The notes beneath the pieces were generated by a model. That model had not been told where the DNA came from, did not search any database, and saw nothing but the letters and a program-made list of their open reading frames with translations. This document shows, piece by piece, positions 22,745-33,439 of a stretch of 64,000 nt of DNA. The translations under genes and the position numbers were made by a program. The stretch spans positions 11,212,725 to 11,276,724 of the forward strand of contig JAJEKV010000002.1 of NCBI GenBank assembly GCA_021234155.1, read 5' to 3'. Source of the DNA: Isoetes taiwanensis (taxonomy: Eukaryota > Streptophyta > Lycopodiopsida > Isoetales > Isoetaceae). How positions within the stretch are numbered: position 1 is the first letter of the stretch; each line of letters starts with the position of its first letter.

Positions 22745-22990
22745 AATGGAAAAAAATTATGTAGGCTCTCTTTATACAAAAATTTGGCCAACTTCATATG
22801 CAAAAACTTAAAAAGTCCAATACCATTTGTTGGGCTGTTTGACCCTAGAATAAGTTAAAAAATTATGTATGCTCTCTTTATACAAAAATTTGGCCAAACT
22901 TTATATGCAAAAACTTAGATTGTGAATATGTATGCTCTCTTTATACAAAATTTGGCCAACTTTATATGCAAAAACTTAGATTGTCAATAA
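22745..22990. repeat. Three direct copies of a 55-bp AT-rich unit
   Basis: TATGTAGGCTCTCTTTATAC and following bases ending GCAAAAACTTA occur at about 22758, 22865 and 22927. The first two copies are separated by 55 bp of other sequence and the last two are adjacent. Confidence 0.85.
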
Positions 22991-24349
22991 CTTTGTTTCT
23001 CTTAATTTTGTGGTGTAAGTTAAAGTTCACCTAATTTTGTGTTGCTAGTTAAATTTTGGCATTTCATGCTTATGTTAAAAAAGGGGGGGCATTTGATTCA
23101 AATTGTATGCTAGCATTTATTTGTTGAACACTAAGTTTATTTTAATTTAAGTTGACTGAATTATTTCTGCATGGACACTAAACCACCTTACTTCACTTGG
23201 TATATGTGTTTCGAGATAGAATTTGATGCCCTACATCAATGACACAATCAATCAATATTGCTAGAATAAGTTCAATCAATAATACAACAATCTAATAAAT
23301 GGAGGGGCCCAATTATCTAATAAATAAATCTAAGAAATACACAAACTATCTAAGACATATCTGCAGTATTTTAGTTGAACCTTTAGTTAAAATATATGTA
23401 GATATCAGTTGAACCTTTAGTTAATTAAAATATCAATAGATTAGAAACAAGGCAAAATTGAAATAGGGAAATACTCCAACAGGCCAGTGCGCACGAAGAA
23501 CGTTAAGTGTTTGTTTATAGGCAAGAAGATACAGTATCTTGCTATTCCGATCAGCTTAGAAGAAAAAGACCCTTGTGAAGGTTAAAACTGGGGCAGAAAA
23601 TCCAAAACTGGCTCAAAGAAGAGAACAGGGTGCAAGATCTGGCGAAAAGATGTGCCTTTTGTCTTTCTACAGCTTGTTAAGATCTGATGCAGCGGCCTAA
23701 ATTAACCAGACTGGAACGAACAGAGAGCACGGATTAGATATGGTAGATGGATTCAGATTTCTGCTCCAAAAGAAAGAAGATTTCTGAAGGCCGCATGCAT
23801 GGCTATTGGCTACATGATCCATGTCCAGGAAGGCCAAAACTGGCATTCAACATCTGAATTTGCATCTGTATTGGCATTCAGCATCCAAATTTGCATCTGT
23901 TTGCATACCATCTGGTAGCATTCCCTATTCTCAAGCAAAAATGGCCAGATTAATATGGATGTCTCTGACATGGCCGCCCAAAGGGTTTCTGCATCCAGGA
24001 TCTATCTAGCATTCAAAATCGGCTTTGTATCTTTATGCCTTGTAAAAAACCCCTAAATTGTAGAAATTTACCTTCTCACAAAGAAAAATCGGGGCCAGGC
24101 TATGGCAGCAACAAATGCTCATCTCCAATAAAGGCTTGATTGGATCAAACAAAAGCTCAGATCTAAATCTGAAAAAATGCAAGAGATGAAGTGTGAGATG
24201 AAAAAAAGATGAAAAAATGTAAGAGATGAATGCTACCTGTGCAAGCAAACAGAAATGGACACCTGCACCAAGCTCCAAGCTGTGTCTCCAAGTTCCAAGC
24301 ACGCCCTGGTTCCTCCATCCGAATGCAAACACCTTGATAAGGCATCCAA
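22991..24349. other. No gene seen
   Basis: Non-coding. A short imperfect duplication of GGCATTCANCATCNNAATTTGC lies at 23840-23900. Confidence 0.4.
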
Positions 24350-24420
24350 CCCTAAGAATAGAATAGAATAGAATAGAATAGTTTTTAACGTCCATGGAGA
24401 CCAATAGGTCATGGGTCATA
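24350..24420 (-). mobile_element. LINE 3' tail with (GAATA)n
   Basis: About six GAATA units are followed by TTTTTAACGTCCATGGAGAC and CAATAGGTCATGGG, the same terminal sequence as at 14870 and 59275. Only about 40 bases of LINE body remain. Confidence 0.7.
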
Positions 24421-26519
24421 GGAAGAAGGTCGTTTGCATTGAACACATCAGCCCATCATCAAGGCAGATCACCACCCTAAATTGTAGCTGCTCATCCGTT
24501 CCAAATCCTTTTAATAATTTTATCATCCAAATCTTCCTATAATTATTTTGAAAGGGAAAGGCATTTTCGTTTGACAGGCACAAGTTTTCCTTTGATTATT
24601 GTGAAATGGGATAAGAATACCGAAAAAAATGTGGTTTTTGCCGGAAAATGACTTTTTGGGTTCTAAAAGTCACATCCTGAAAAGGGCACACCGGCATCAG
24701 CAAGACACCCCAAAAACTTTTTAAGTAAGTAGATGATTTAGCAATGTTCAAATTGTAGCAAACATCATAATAAGTAATATATATTGAATTATATATAATT
24801 AGCTATAATTTACAAATTGTATTTAAAAATCTCATGAACATTGTTTGACAAAGTAAAAAGATTATTAAACTAGTCAAAAGCACGTTTGATTACTTTGCAT
24901 AGCAAATTGCAAGATTTGGAGTCATACATTGGATTGGACGTGATGTGTAGCTGCTCTTCTCTGCAATCACATTTGAAATTCAATGATCATGTTCTAAAGC
25001 ACAATGCTTACTTGATAACTCATGCATCAATCATTTAAATTGGAATATCTTTCTAGAGAATGAAAAGAGAATGTAATACTTACTTTCACATCAAAGGGCC
25101 TCGAAGCTTTGCTTGTAAAAGACGCTGACGGCGATGCCTATATTTTATCTCCGCCATTGCCACTCATTATGCCATTAGCACAATGTCACCATTATGCCAT
25201 TAGCACAATCTACTTCGTTCTATGTGTAAAGGACACCAATGAAAGCAAGCAAGCATATATCCCACTCATTATGCAATTAGCACAATCTAGATTGTTGTAT
25301 GTCTAAAGGACCTATTGAAAATAGATATTCCCCTCTCTTTCTGTCCTATTCCACAAATCTTGAATGTTTTGAAAAAAAACAAACCCTCTCCTAATTGTCT
25401 TTTGCAGGTCACGCTAATTAGAATAACTTGGGCTTTTCAAAAATGCATTGTTAGCTCTATAGGAGCTTCATATGGCAGGAAGCAGACAGTAATAGGGCAT
25501 GAAACGACAGACAGAAATAGGGTGCTTGAAACCAGAATTGGCGCAATATTGTGAAGTTGCCGCTTCTGCTGAATGAAATGGCAAGGCTGCAAAAATCGTA
25601 AATAAAGTGAATAAATTCTTTGCTCAGATTTGAGCAATATCATGGCCAATTTTGCATGGGAAAAAATGAGATAAAAGCAAAGCATCAAGCAGCACATCCT
25701 AAAGAGATTACAGAAATGGCATGAATCTTACCTCAACCGATTCACAGATTGCAAGAGAAAGGTTAACCCCTTTATAGTAAATGTTTACAACCTAAGAAGT
25801 CTATTCAATTATCCCTGCTCTTCTCCAACAGATAAGCATTATATGAGATAATAGAAGCATTGCAAATACAACATGGTTTAGGTGTACGTTCTCCAGCAAT
25901 TTCTCTGGAAATCAAAATGCCTAATGAATGTGGTTGATTTGGTACTACAGAAAGTGCATGACAATTGCAAAGAAGATATAACTTGCTGAGGAAAAGCCTT
26001 GGAAATTGAGAATATTTCAAGAAAAGCATAAAGTTATAGTGCTAGACATCTGTTGCTGCACGCAAGAGAATAACATGTTTTATTTATGCACCAGCCTAAA
26101 AAATCAACTCGAATTTTCACTAAAATCTTCGGGCCTTGAATCTCAAAGACTACAATTCAAAACATCATTTCAGTGGCATTCTTGCATGGCAAAAGAGGAA
26201 ATGCATAATGATTGCATATTAGATAAGATAGACTTATGGTAAGATAATCAGAAAGCAAGTCATGGCCATTAAGCACTAAATAATTATGACCATCAACAAA
26301 GAATTATGCACTTACCAAGACTTAGAGGTTTAGTTTCAACCTCTCATACCTTGTTGGAGTTCAAAATACTCCTGGAAGTTCCCTGCCCAGATCGTCAAAT
26401 CTTTTGAAGTTACATTAGTTACAATTGAGCAAATGCATAAGAGTGATAAAAGAAAGAATATGACACCGAGATATGCAAAGCAAGCTAGGTGCTTCATACC
26501 CGAAGCCTTAGGCAATATT
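24421..26519. other. No gene; partial copy of AT-rich repeat at 24720-24890
   Basis: 24720-24890 shares TTGTAGCANACATCATAATAA and ATCTCATGAACATNGTTT with 36420-36470 and 37325-37370. An imperfect direct repeat around CATTATGCCATTAGCACAAT occurs three times between 25160 and 25290. No coding region supported. Confidence 0.5.
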
Positions 26520-26585
26520 TTCATAGAAGGAAGGAAGGAAGGAAGGTACTTTTATCGGCCCATGGAGACCAATCGTCTATAAGGG
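26520..26585 (-). mobile_element. LINE 3' tail with (GGAA)n
   Basis: Five GGAA/GAAGG units precede TACTTTTATCGGCCCATGGA and GACCAATCGTCTAT. The same junction as at 59268-59300, which also has a GGAA array. Confidence 0.65.
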
Positions 26586-27836
26586 AAAAAGACATGCATC
26601 CTAAAGATCTGCCATCACCAGCCCTGCAGGCTCTATACCACCTATATGAAATGAGAAGAGTTTGGATGAATAAAAGAATCCAAGTTTGGATGAATAAAAG
26701 AATCCAAATTCTACAGCCTATCTAGAACAATCAAAATCCTTATGAAAATAAGCTTAAGTAGTCTTCGCGGTCGCATTAAATGATGACATAATGAAGCCAT
26801 GATTAGGAACATTTGCTTCATGTCGCCTAAAAAGGTGCATCAATCTCGCTCGTCAGAAGTTTCCCTCGCCTAAAAAGAACCATAGAAGGTGCGTATACGT
26901 GCAATCCAATACTCTATCAAGATTCTAGCAAGAAAACTCCATGAGTAAGAAAAGGAAAATAATGACAACAAGAAAATCTTTAAGAATTTAGCATTTGGAC
27001 ACCACCGTTGCACTTTCTAAACACAAAACGCCTCTCACAAAGAGGGCAAATGTTAGCATTCCGCAAAAAATTTTCTCCAAGCATTTTAGAAGAATATAAT
27101 GAGAACAAACAGAGATCGAGGAAAAAAAATGCCCGAAGAAAAAGTTCCTGTGGATCTACGCCAATAGACTTGCAAAAGCCAGCGCTGCACCAGAAAACCC
27201 TTTAGAACAAATACCCACTTCAGAACTTTGCTTTGTAGAACAAATACCCACTTCAGAACTTTGCCTTGCATTAAGACAAATGACTGAAAAGCAAAGCCTA
27301 AACACGTATACCAACTACCGAATTTGTTCTACATGGATTGAAGACTTGAAACTAGTGCTAGTATTGTGGGTCGATCGAGCAAGAAGAAATGGAATAATGT
27401 ACCAAACCCGTTCAAATGTTCTTTTTTACTCCAATCTGTAAAAAGGTCACAAGCAAATTCCAACAGAAACGAAGAAATGAAAAGCATGGAAAAAGGCATG
27501 GCCTTATAATATTCATAACTATTCAGTCTTTCCAATTTCTCGTCTATCCGGATGGTGCTTTAAAAAATGTCCACAACAGACCATTACTCAAAATGATTCA
27601 ACAACTTTCATCTGATGCGAGTTTCCACTAGTAGATGCAATGCACGTGGACATCTCAATTTTATGGTCCTTGGAGATGGCTGGGATATTCTTGACGTTTG
27701 CACGGAGGCACTTGGCTTTGTAGAATGCTATGTCTAAGCCTGGTACTGGTGCTCCTTCAAATGCTTGTTGATCACCCTCTAAACGTTCTTTTACAGAGTA
27801 ATCTGAATGATGTAAGCACTGATCACAATTCCTAAC
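26586..27836. other. No gene; two short tandem duplications
   Basis: A 24-bp duplication (TTTGGATGAATAAAAGAATC) lies at 26661-26708 and a 30-bp duplication (GAACAAATACCCACTTCAGA) at 27205-27265. Nothing coding recognised. Confidence 0.5.
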
Positions 27837-27885
27837 AATAAGAAGAAGAAGAAGAAGAAGAAGAAGAGATTTTAACGTCACGAGA
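27837..27885 (-). mobile_element. Probable LINE tail with (GAA)n
   Basis: Ten GAA units are followed by GATTTTAACGTCACGAGA, which resembles the TTTTTAACGTCCATGGAGA terminus. Very short, so the assignment is tentative. Confidence 0.4.
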
Positions 27886-28149
27886 AGGTGCCAACAGAAT
27901 CAAGCCAAAAAATAAACATCAGCGGATGCCCATTTAAGAGGGACAGGAACGAGACCAATTCAATTCATGAAACAAAGCTCAACTCATTCTATGCACATAG
28001 CAACCCCTTAATCCAGGCAAATGAAGCGTAATGTGCTCAAACCCAAAAGCTACCAAAATGCAAATCCATAGAATACGAAATGCTAAGATAGAAGTTTTAG
28101 ATCACCTTTGCTATAAGAATTGGCGTGGACCTTCTTCTTTGCCCTATTT

Positions 28150-28545
28150 CGAGGTCATGACCCTAAAAATGCTTTTACAGAGACTGCAACCATAGCACCC
28201 CAAGAGACTACGTCTTGGGTTAGTAATTTATGAAAGGCATTGCTTCCTTCCTCTAGATTCCCACATTTAACGTACATATCAACCAAATTACTACCTAAAA
28301 TAAGGTTTAGTTCAAGCCCATTGAACAACTTATTCGTGTAAGAGCCTGCCCTGATTTAATGCTCTCATGATGGCATATGCTTCCAAGGCACCTAAGAAAG
28401 TCACAAAAACTGGAATCATATGCATCTCTTGACAACAGTTCAGTGCCAGCTGAGCTTCTTCGTGATCCCCTGCAATCATTGTGTTCCATGTTACTACATC
28501 CCGAACTGGTAACTTCAGAAAGCTAGCAACTAACCAGAATGGCAT
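28150..28545 (-). pseudogene. PPR (pentatricopeptide repeat) protein fragment
   Basis: Minus-strand residues LPVRDVVTWNTMIAG, then EEAQLALNCCQEM, VTFLGALEAYA and ALNQGRLLHE are a standard P-L-S PPR series. After a frameshift near 28325 the next repeat continues: LELNLILGSNLVDMYVKCG, then QDVVSWGAMVA. About 3.5 repeats are present. The intact family binds organellar RNA and aids editing or splicing. No start, signal peptide, E or DYW domain is present, so this is an isolated broken fragment. Confidence 0.8.
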
Positions 28546-28732
28546 GGAGTGTGTCTGTTGCTACCCCTTTCAAATTGTGAAAATGATTCTGGTGAAGAAT
28601 ATCAAGATGCTGAGGAAGATCTTGTACTATGCATTGCGTTTGGAGTTGCTTTCACATATATTTTCTTTTCTACATAAACAATAGCTTTAGGTGAACTAAC
28701 TCTTGCTTTTGAATTTTGGAGGGAACTGGCAG

Positions 28733-28831
28733 ATGCGCGGCTGTTTGTATGGCTTTAACCTGTATGCTGATGATGTTCGAACCCTTCCAAGTGATTCACT
28801 TTATTCCCTTGCAAAATCTCTGAAGCATCAG
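28733..28831 (+). other. Candidate 99-bp internal exon, unidentified
   Basis: A 33-codon open stretch (MRGCLYGFNLYADDVRTLPS and SLYSLAKSLKHQ) is preceded by ...CTGGCAG and followed by GTGGAAGT. The length is in phase and the residues look like a conserved segment. I do not recognise the family, and no neighbouring exon could be joined with confidence. Confidence 0.25.
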
Positions 28832-31350
28832 GTGGAAGTTTACAGTTATTTTTTCTTGCATTGTAAATATCATACTTGCTTTTGTTGGAAAATAAAAGTA
28901 TATGCTGCTGTTTGTTTTGAGCTTTAAAGATTTGTCTGTGTTTTTCTCCAAGCATGTGCTATTTAATAAAATTTATCAATGGTAGGCCTGTTGTTTTGTA
29001 ACAATGATTTCCTTTGTGCCAAACACAATCTTTTGACGCCACTTTAGCTTGTTGTAGGAATAATTATAGACGAATATACCAAAGATAAGTTAGTCTCCAT
29101 TGGAGATTTGCACACGAAGATTTTTCTTGGCGCTTTTAGTTGCTTTGTCTTCCAGTTTGCGTTGCTGATGAATAATGGTAGTTTGTTTATTTTTCCACAT
29201 GCAAGTTATCGCTTCAAGAGTACCTGGTAATGGATGTACTAATAATGCATAAATTTAGTATTGTTCCAAATTGCGCTTTTGTTAACTTTTTTTACATGGG
29301 CATTTTCAGAATTTTGCAAAAATGCGCAGGCATTTTAGCAATTTTCCTTTTATTTATCAATCAACATACACAATAATTTGTTAGGGATAATCTCCGAGCC
29401 ACCCCCGCCCCCACGATTTTCTCTCTACAGAATGGATCAAAGTGCAGATAATATTTCCACCAACAGCAAGAATAAAAGATTTGAGATTTTTTTGCCATGG
29501 ATTCAAAGAGCTCAAGAAGAGCAGCAGGCCATTATCGTTGTAATCGAGTGCAATGTCCTCTGCTCGAACATTATGTCAAAAACAAGCCCATGACTGGGGA
29601 ACATTTGCTGACTTATGCACTGGGAATCTTGAGTCGATATTAGAGATTCCTATTGATGAATTATTACCTCTCCAAATACCCACCGATACAAAGGATCTCA
29701 CAAGAAGCCAAAGTACAAGTAAAAATGTGATATCAATGAGCAGTTTGCTCTTCGCCTTGAATATGCTACTTATTGTTAGTCTCTTTAATATCAATGTTGT
29801 GTAGATACATTGGCCACCAATCGCTGGTTTGTCCTCAAAACTCTTTATTTCTCAATGTTTTTAATGGCAATTGTAGGCCAACTTCCCCGATGTCCGAATT
29901 GGAACCGATAATAGTTACCTTCTTGTCAATCTCCGAGCATCGACTTTTCCATTCAAAGGACCTCTCAGAAGAAAGGGTCCTATGTTCCGGGTTCCTAGAC
30001 TCAGTCCCGCCCCCCTAATAGGCTCTTGCATAGTATGCATGCCTCTTGCATCTTACATTAGCCTCCAGCCATCCAAGATATACCAGATTTTTTCCTCTTA
30101 TTTTTCCTTTTCACAAAGATCTAAAAGAGAGGTTGGATTGATGGTTTTGTGTCTAAAGCTCCAACCATCGCTGCATCATCTAAGTTCTCAGGCCTTTGGA
30201 AATACCGGCCCCATTTGGCTTAATTAGCTTGTTTCTCGCTTAGGCTTAGTTTTTTGCATAAACCGCAGCCTGGCAGCCAATGTGTCGGCTCCACTCACAA
30301 CTATGGATTTTGTCTCCACCCTTTCGTAATCTTTTGTTAAAACCTTTGTGACCATCTTCAACTCTTCCATTGCATCAAAGATCTAGACAATTGCACACAT
30401 CAACAAAAGAAGCCGCCTTGAATAAAAGATGTGCAAAGTGCAAACCAAATACCGGTGGAAAATCGCCCTTGAAATTAGTGTTCTCCTCGCAACCTAGCAC
30501 AATCATAAAAGAAAACGAGTCATAACAAGACACCAACAAAATGCAACACAAATACCTACAATAATTGTACAAAGATGACCGCATTAGTTCATGAAACCCT
30601 AGAGATTATTTAAATTGTACCCTAGAGATCTCAGACATAGTTCCATCCCTCATTAACAACACTTACATCGATCACCGGTGCATCCCAAAAATCATTTTCT
30701 TCGCTGGAGTTTGTTGCATTTCACAATTTCTCCCACATTGTCACTATTCGAAGTTGGAACTCTTGCCATCGCCGCCACTCCCATCTTCAGATATATCCAT
30801 TTTAACTTCATTAATCTCGCCTTTAAAACCTCCTGTGTGACCATGAGTTAACATATCTTCACATCCGGCAAGAATCCCTTTAGGATCTTGTGCCGCTTTA
30901 ACCTTACTTTGAGCTCTTTCCAATTCATGTGATTCTACTCGCCAACAAAAGTAACACATTAAGTTACTTTTATGTAACCGCCGAATCTTACCTTGATTAT
31001 TTGCTTGATTTCTTTTAAACTAACTTCAATTCTATGCCTGTTGTTTCTAAGCCCATTCGCCCTAACCCGTGTCCTTTTGTGTATACCATTTATTCTACAA
31101 TTTATAACTAGATTTGAAGTCTTTGTGGTGAGATGATGCTAAAACATATAAAAATTTCTGAAAATTTGTTTCACAGAGATGCATGTAAAGGTCACTTTTA
31201 TAATGCATACTATATATCAAATCGACATGATCAAGCTACTAACCTTTTTTTCAAAGTGGTAGTGATCTCACCGCTTTTGCACAAGCAATTTGTAGTTAAC
31301 CGATTATCTCGTAGATAGTTACTCCTAATCCACCTCCCTTTTGAACAAGA
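28832..31350. other. Mostly non-coding; two weak exon-like frames on minus strand
   Basis: 30224-30370 (MEELKMVTKVLTKDYERVET, then GADTLAARLRF) and 30744-30959 (ELERAQSKVKAAQDPKGILA, then KMDISEDGSGGD) look protein-like but match no family I can name. They may belong to the same gene as the minus-strand exons at 32.1-33.2 kb. The rest is AT-rich intergenic or intronic sequence. Confidence 0.25.
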
Positions 31351-32114
31351 CATAACTCCCCATGGGCATTGACACTTATTGTCGCACTTCCCATCACGCC
31401 TTCTTTTTCAAAGTTGGGTCTAATAACTGCGGAAACCACGGTAGAAGGCTAATCCCACAAAATAACGCTTTGGAGCCGTAAAACCCAGCCCCATACAAAA
31501 GGTCTATTCCACACATATCAGGAAATTCATGTATCGCACCACTAGATCTCCTTTATCAAAGAAAGCAAAGCTAAGAGCAATTGGTGTGATGTAGAATTAA
31601 TGGAATGGGCTCCCTCACCGTGAAAGACGAAAAGCACAATACAAATTAATCATGTCGCCAGAATTCTAGTCTCCAATATGTGGTAGAATTTTTTCCATAA
31701 ACTCCAAAACATCGCTGGTACAACCATATGGTGGTTAACTAGTAGTTATTAAGGTAAAAAGTATGGCAAATTAAGAATGACTTCAAGCATCCACTTATCC
31801 AAGCAAGCAGAATGTAATACCCTCGGCAACAACTCCAGTATCAAGTGTACGGACTAATGCCTCCTCATCAATGTGACAGGCCCAGCACTGTGGATCAATG
31901 AAGCAACCATTTGTTATAGAAATAATGCAGAAAAGGACCCTCAAACAGGACACCAATCTACCAGCTTGAGGAGATACTATGCTCTGGTGTGGTAGTCCAG
32001 AATCAGTCCATCCTTGATAAAGCATATTGAAACGTGATCGATTTCTGGATATTGATGTCCTTTCACAGCAAGGATTGTCCATATATGATGATTTTGCCTG
32101 AAATACAACTAGCA
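31351..32114. repeat. Tandem duplication, copy A (764 bp)
   Basis: Starts CATAACTCCCCATGGGCATT and is followed head-to-tail by copy B. The two are collinear throughout. They differ by many small changes concentrated at CAG/CTG (for example TGTCGCACTTCC here, TGTCAGGCGACTTCC in B). The RNase-PH-like exon is broken in this copy. Confidence 0.9.
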
Positions 32115-32886
32115 CATAACTCCCCATGGGCATTGACACTTATTGTCAGGCGACTTCCCATCACAGCTTCTTCATTCAAAGTTGGGTCTAATACCTGTGA
32201 AACCACTGAGAAGGCTAATCCCACAAAATAACGCTTTGGAGCCGTAAAACCCAGCCCCATACAAAAGGTCTATTCCCACATATCGTGAAATTCATGTATC
32301 ATACCACTAGATCTCCTTTATTAAAGAAAGCAAAGCTAAGAGCAATTGGCGTGTGATGTAGAATTAATGGAATGGGCTCCTCACCGTAGAAAGACTAAGC
32401 ACAATACAAATTAATCATGTCGCCAGCAGAATCTCTAGTCTCCAATATGTGGTAGAATTTTTTCCATAAACTCCAAAACATCAGCGGGTACAACCATATG
32501 GTGGTTAACTAGTAGTTATTAAGGTAAAAAGTATGGCAAATTAAGAATGACTTCAGTACCCACTTATCCAAGCAGCAGAATGTAATACCCGCGGCAACAA
32601 CTCCAAAGATCAAGTGCACGGACTAATGCCTCCTCATCAATGTGATGTGCCTAGTAATCGTGGATCAACGAAGCTAAACCATTTGTTATAGAAATAATGC
32701 AGTAAAAAAGACCCTCAAACAGACACCAATCTACCAAATTTTGAGGAGATACTATGCTCGTGTGGTAGTCCGTAATCACCCATCCTTGATAAAGCACATT
32801 GAAACGTGATCGATTTTTGGATATTGATGTCCTTTCACAGCAAGGATTGTCCATATATGATGATTTTGCCTGAAATACAACTAGCA
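32115..32886. repeat. Tandem duplication, copy B
   Basis: The second unit, ending CTAGCATAA where copy A reads CTAGCACATAA. This copy keeps the RNase-PH-like exon open, but has its own damage in the second half (for example GATGTGCCTAGTAATCG for A's GACAGGCCCAGCACTG). Confidence 0.9.
32118..32243 (-). CDS. Exon resembling the C-terminal domain of an exosome RNase-PH subunit
   Basis: Residues KRYFVGLAFSVVSQ, VLDPTLNEEAVMGSRLTIS and VNAHGELCA follow the pattern of the second RNase PH domain in eukaryotic exosome ring subunits (RRP42, RRP43 and RRP45 types): VxDPTxxEE, then LTVxVNxxGxxC. The 5' edge reads TTTTACGGCTCC on the minus strand, close to a normal TTTTACAG acceptor. Ring subunits scaffold the 3'-5' RNA decay exosome. 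The other exons of such a gene are not found nearby, so this is an exon fragment at best. Family assignment is by motif only. Confidence 0.4.
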
Positions 32887-32939
32887 TAAAAGATTGACAA
32901 AAGAAATGGTTTCCATAGGGTCACGAAAATATGATTTTA

Positions 32940-33221
32940 CTAAAACAGAAGAGTGCCACTGGCAACAGAGGTATAAGCTTTATAGTTTACAGATAAATGA
33001 TCCCAGAGGTAGGCAACAAAAACCGGACTTTGTTTTCCCAGAAAAGCTTCAAAAGCGGTTACTAGATGAGCTTGATGTTTGTCATAGCCAATCAACGCCA
33101 CAACATATTCTACAAGTATCTCGACTCTGTGCCTTCTTTCAAGCTGCAAGAGCTTGTCTCTGACAACTGGCTTAAGATCTTCGGCCCCAGCACCATCGAC
33201 ATCGAGAGGAAAAGTCTCCAT
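32940..33221 (-). CDS. Exon with PWI-like domain (plant RNA-binding protein type)
   Basis: From a Met at 33219-33221: METFPLDVDGAGAEDLKP, then VRDKLLQLERRH, ILVEYVVALIG, HLVTAFEAFLG and FVAYLWDHLSVNY. This resembles the N-terminal PWI-like helical domain of plant CCCH zinc-finger and RRM proteins (short helices ending E/D-A/D-FLG and FV-x-x-LWDHL). In-frame reading continues to a stop at 32940-32942, probably past the true splice site. Upstream sequence could be a 5' leader. It lies 5' of the duplicated exon units on the same strand, so both may belong to one decayed or chimeric locus. Confidence 0.45.
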   Translation of the reverse strand: METFPLDVDGAGAEDLKPVVRDKLLQLERRHRVEILVEYVVALIGYDKHQAHLVTAFEAFLGKQSPVFVAYLWDHLSVNYKAYTSVASGTLLF

Positions 33222-33439
33222 TCCGGCATTTGAAAACTTAAGTGCGGAATGCGTGCAAGCATTCTCCCCAACGCGGGCATAACTTCCCAATACACGCTGG
33301 AATTTCCATTAATTTTCTGTGACCGTCGATCAAATCGAACGATGGAAATTGTATTTACGTGGACAAAAGTCCTAGTTGGCAGCAACGTGAACACTCTAAA
33401 ATTGCTTCAAAGTGTCAACTTGCGCTTGTGCAAACGCAT

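Noticed and set aside
22745-22990. Possible CRISPR-like array
   Set aside because: Only three AT-rich copies with unequal spacing in a plant-like nuclear context.
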